Source: Clostridium sp. CAG:411
Lineage (GTDB): Bacteria; Bacillota; Clostridia; Lachnospirales; Lachnospiraceae
Assembly (NCBI GenBank): GCA_000437275.1
Contig: FR899712.1
Span: forward strand, 44,929 to 51,098
Reading direction: 5' to 3'
DNA: 6,170 nucleotides
Positions 6,170-6,170 of this stretch are shown in pieces. Position numbers and translations under genes: made by a program. Numbering within the stretch: the first letter of the stretch is position 1; each line of letters opens with the position of its first letter. The notes under the pieces are model-generated. The model had not been told where the DNA came from. It ran no database searches and was given only the letters and a program-made list of their open reading frames with translations.

Positions 6170-6170
6170 G

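Overview
The window reads as low-GC Firmicutes DNA, most likely from a gut Lachnospiraceae-type Clostridia. The grounds are AGGAGG-class ribosome binding sites before every complete gene, AT-rich codon use, and the style of the methionine-synthase tail and rhamnan glycosyltransferases. Genus cannot be settled from the sequence. All six genes are on the plus strand.

Left half (1-3644): housekeeping and cell-surface polysaccharide genes. It opens with the 3' end of a cobalamin-binding protein, probably the B12 domain of a MetH-type methionine synthase. Two family 2 glycosyltransferases of rhamnosyltransferase type follow, then a LytR-CpsA-Psr (LCP) ligase with an unusually long basic cytoplasmic tail. 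Gaps are short and no terminator is visible between these genes. A strong intrinsic terminator at 3602-3644 closes the block. Together they suggest building a rhamnose-containing glycan and attaching it to peptidoglycan.

Right half (3645-6170): a visibly AT-richer accessory cassette. Lines sampled by hand run near 30% GC, against about 40% on the left. A gap of about 180 bases with no convincing gene leads to a consensus SigA promoter (TTGACA, 17 bases, TATAAT). Three genes follow. (1) A secreted protein of 296 residues has a Sec signal peptide, a strongly acidic N-terminal half, a central hydrophobic helix and a basic C-terminal half ending in an HYH...HSLFGGP motif; it looks toxin-like. (2) A very small membrane-anchored subtilisin-like protease overlaps the toxin-like gene by 11 bases and keeps an apparent Asp/His/Asn/Ser active site in about 170 residues. 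(3) A cytoplasmic protein of 208 residues is not recognised. It sits behind a 14-bp inverted repeat with its own -10 box, and a possible terminator follows at the window end.

The right half is the most interesting part. A plausible reading is a secreted pro-toxin, a dedicated surface protease that processes it, and a separately expressed cytoplasmic immunity or accessory protein. Only the layout and motifs are seen directly. The toxin, processing and immunity roles are inference.
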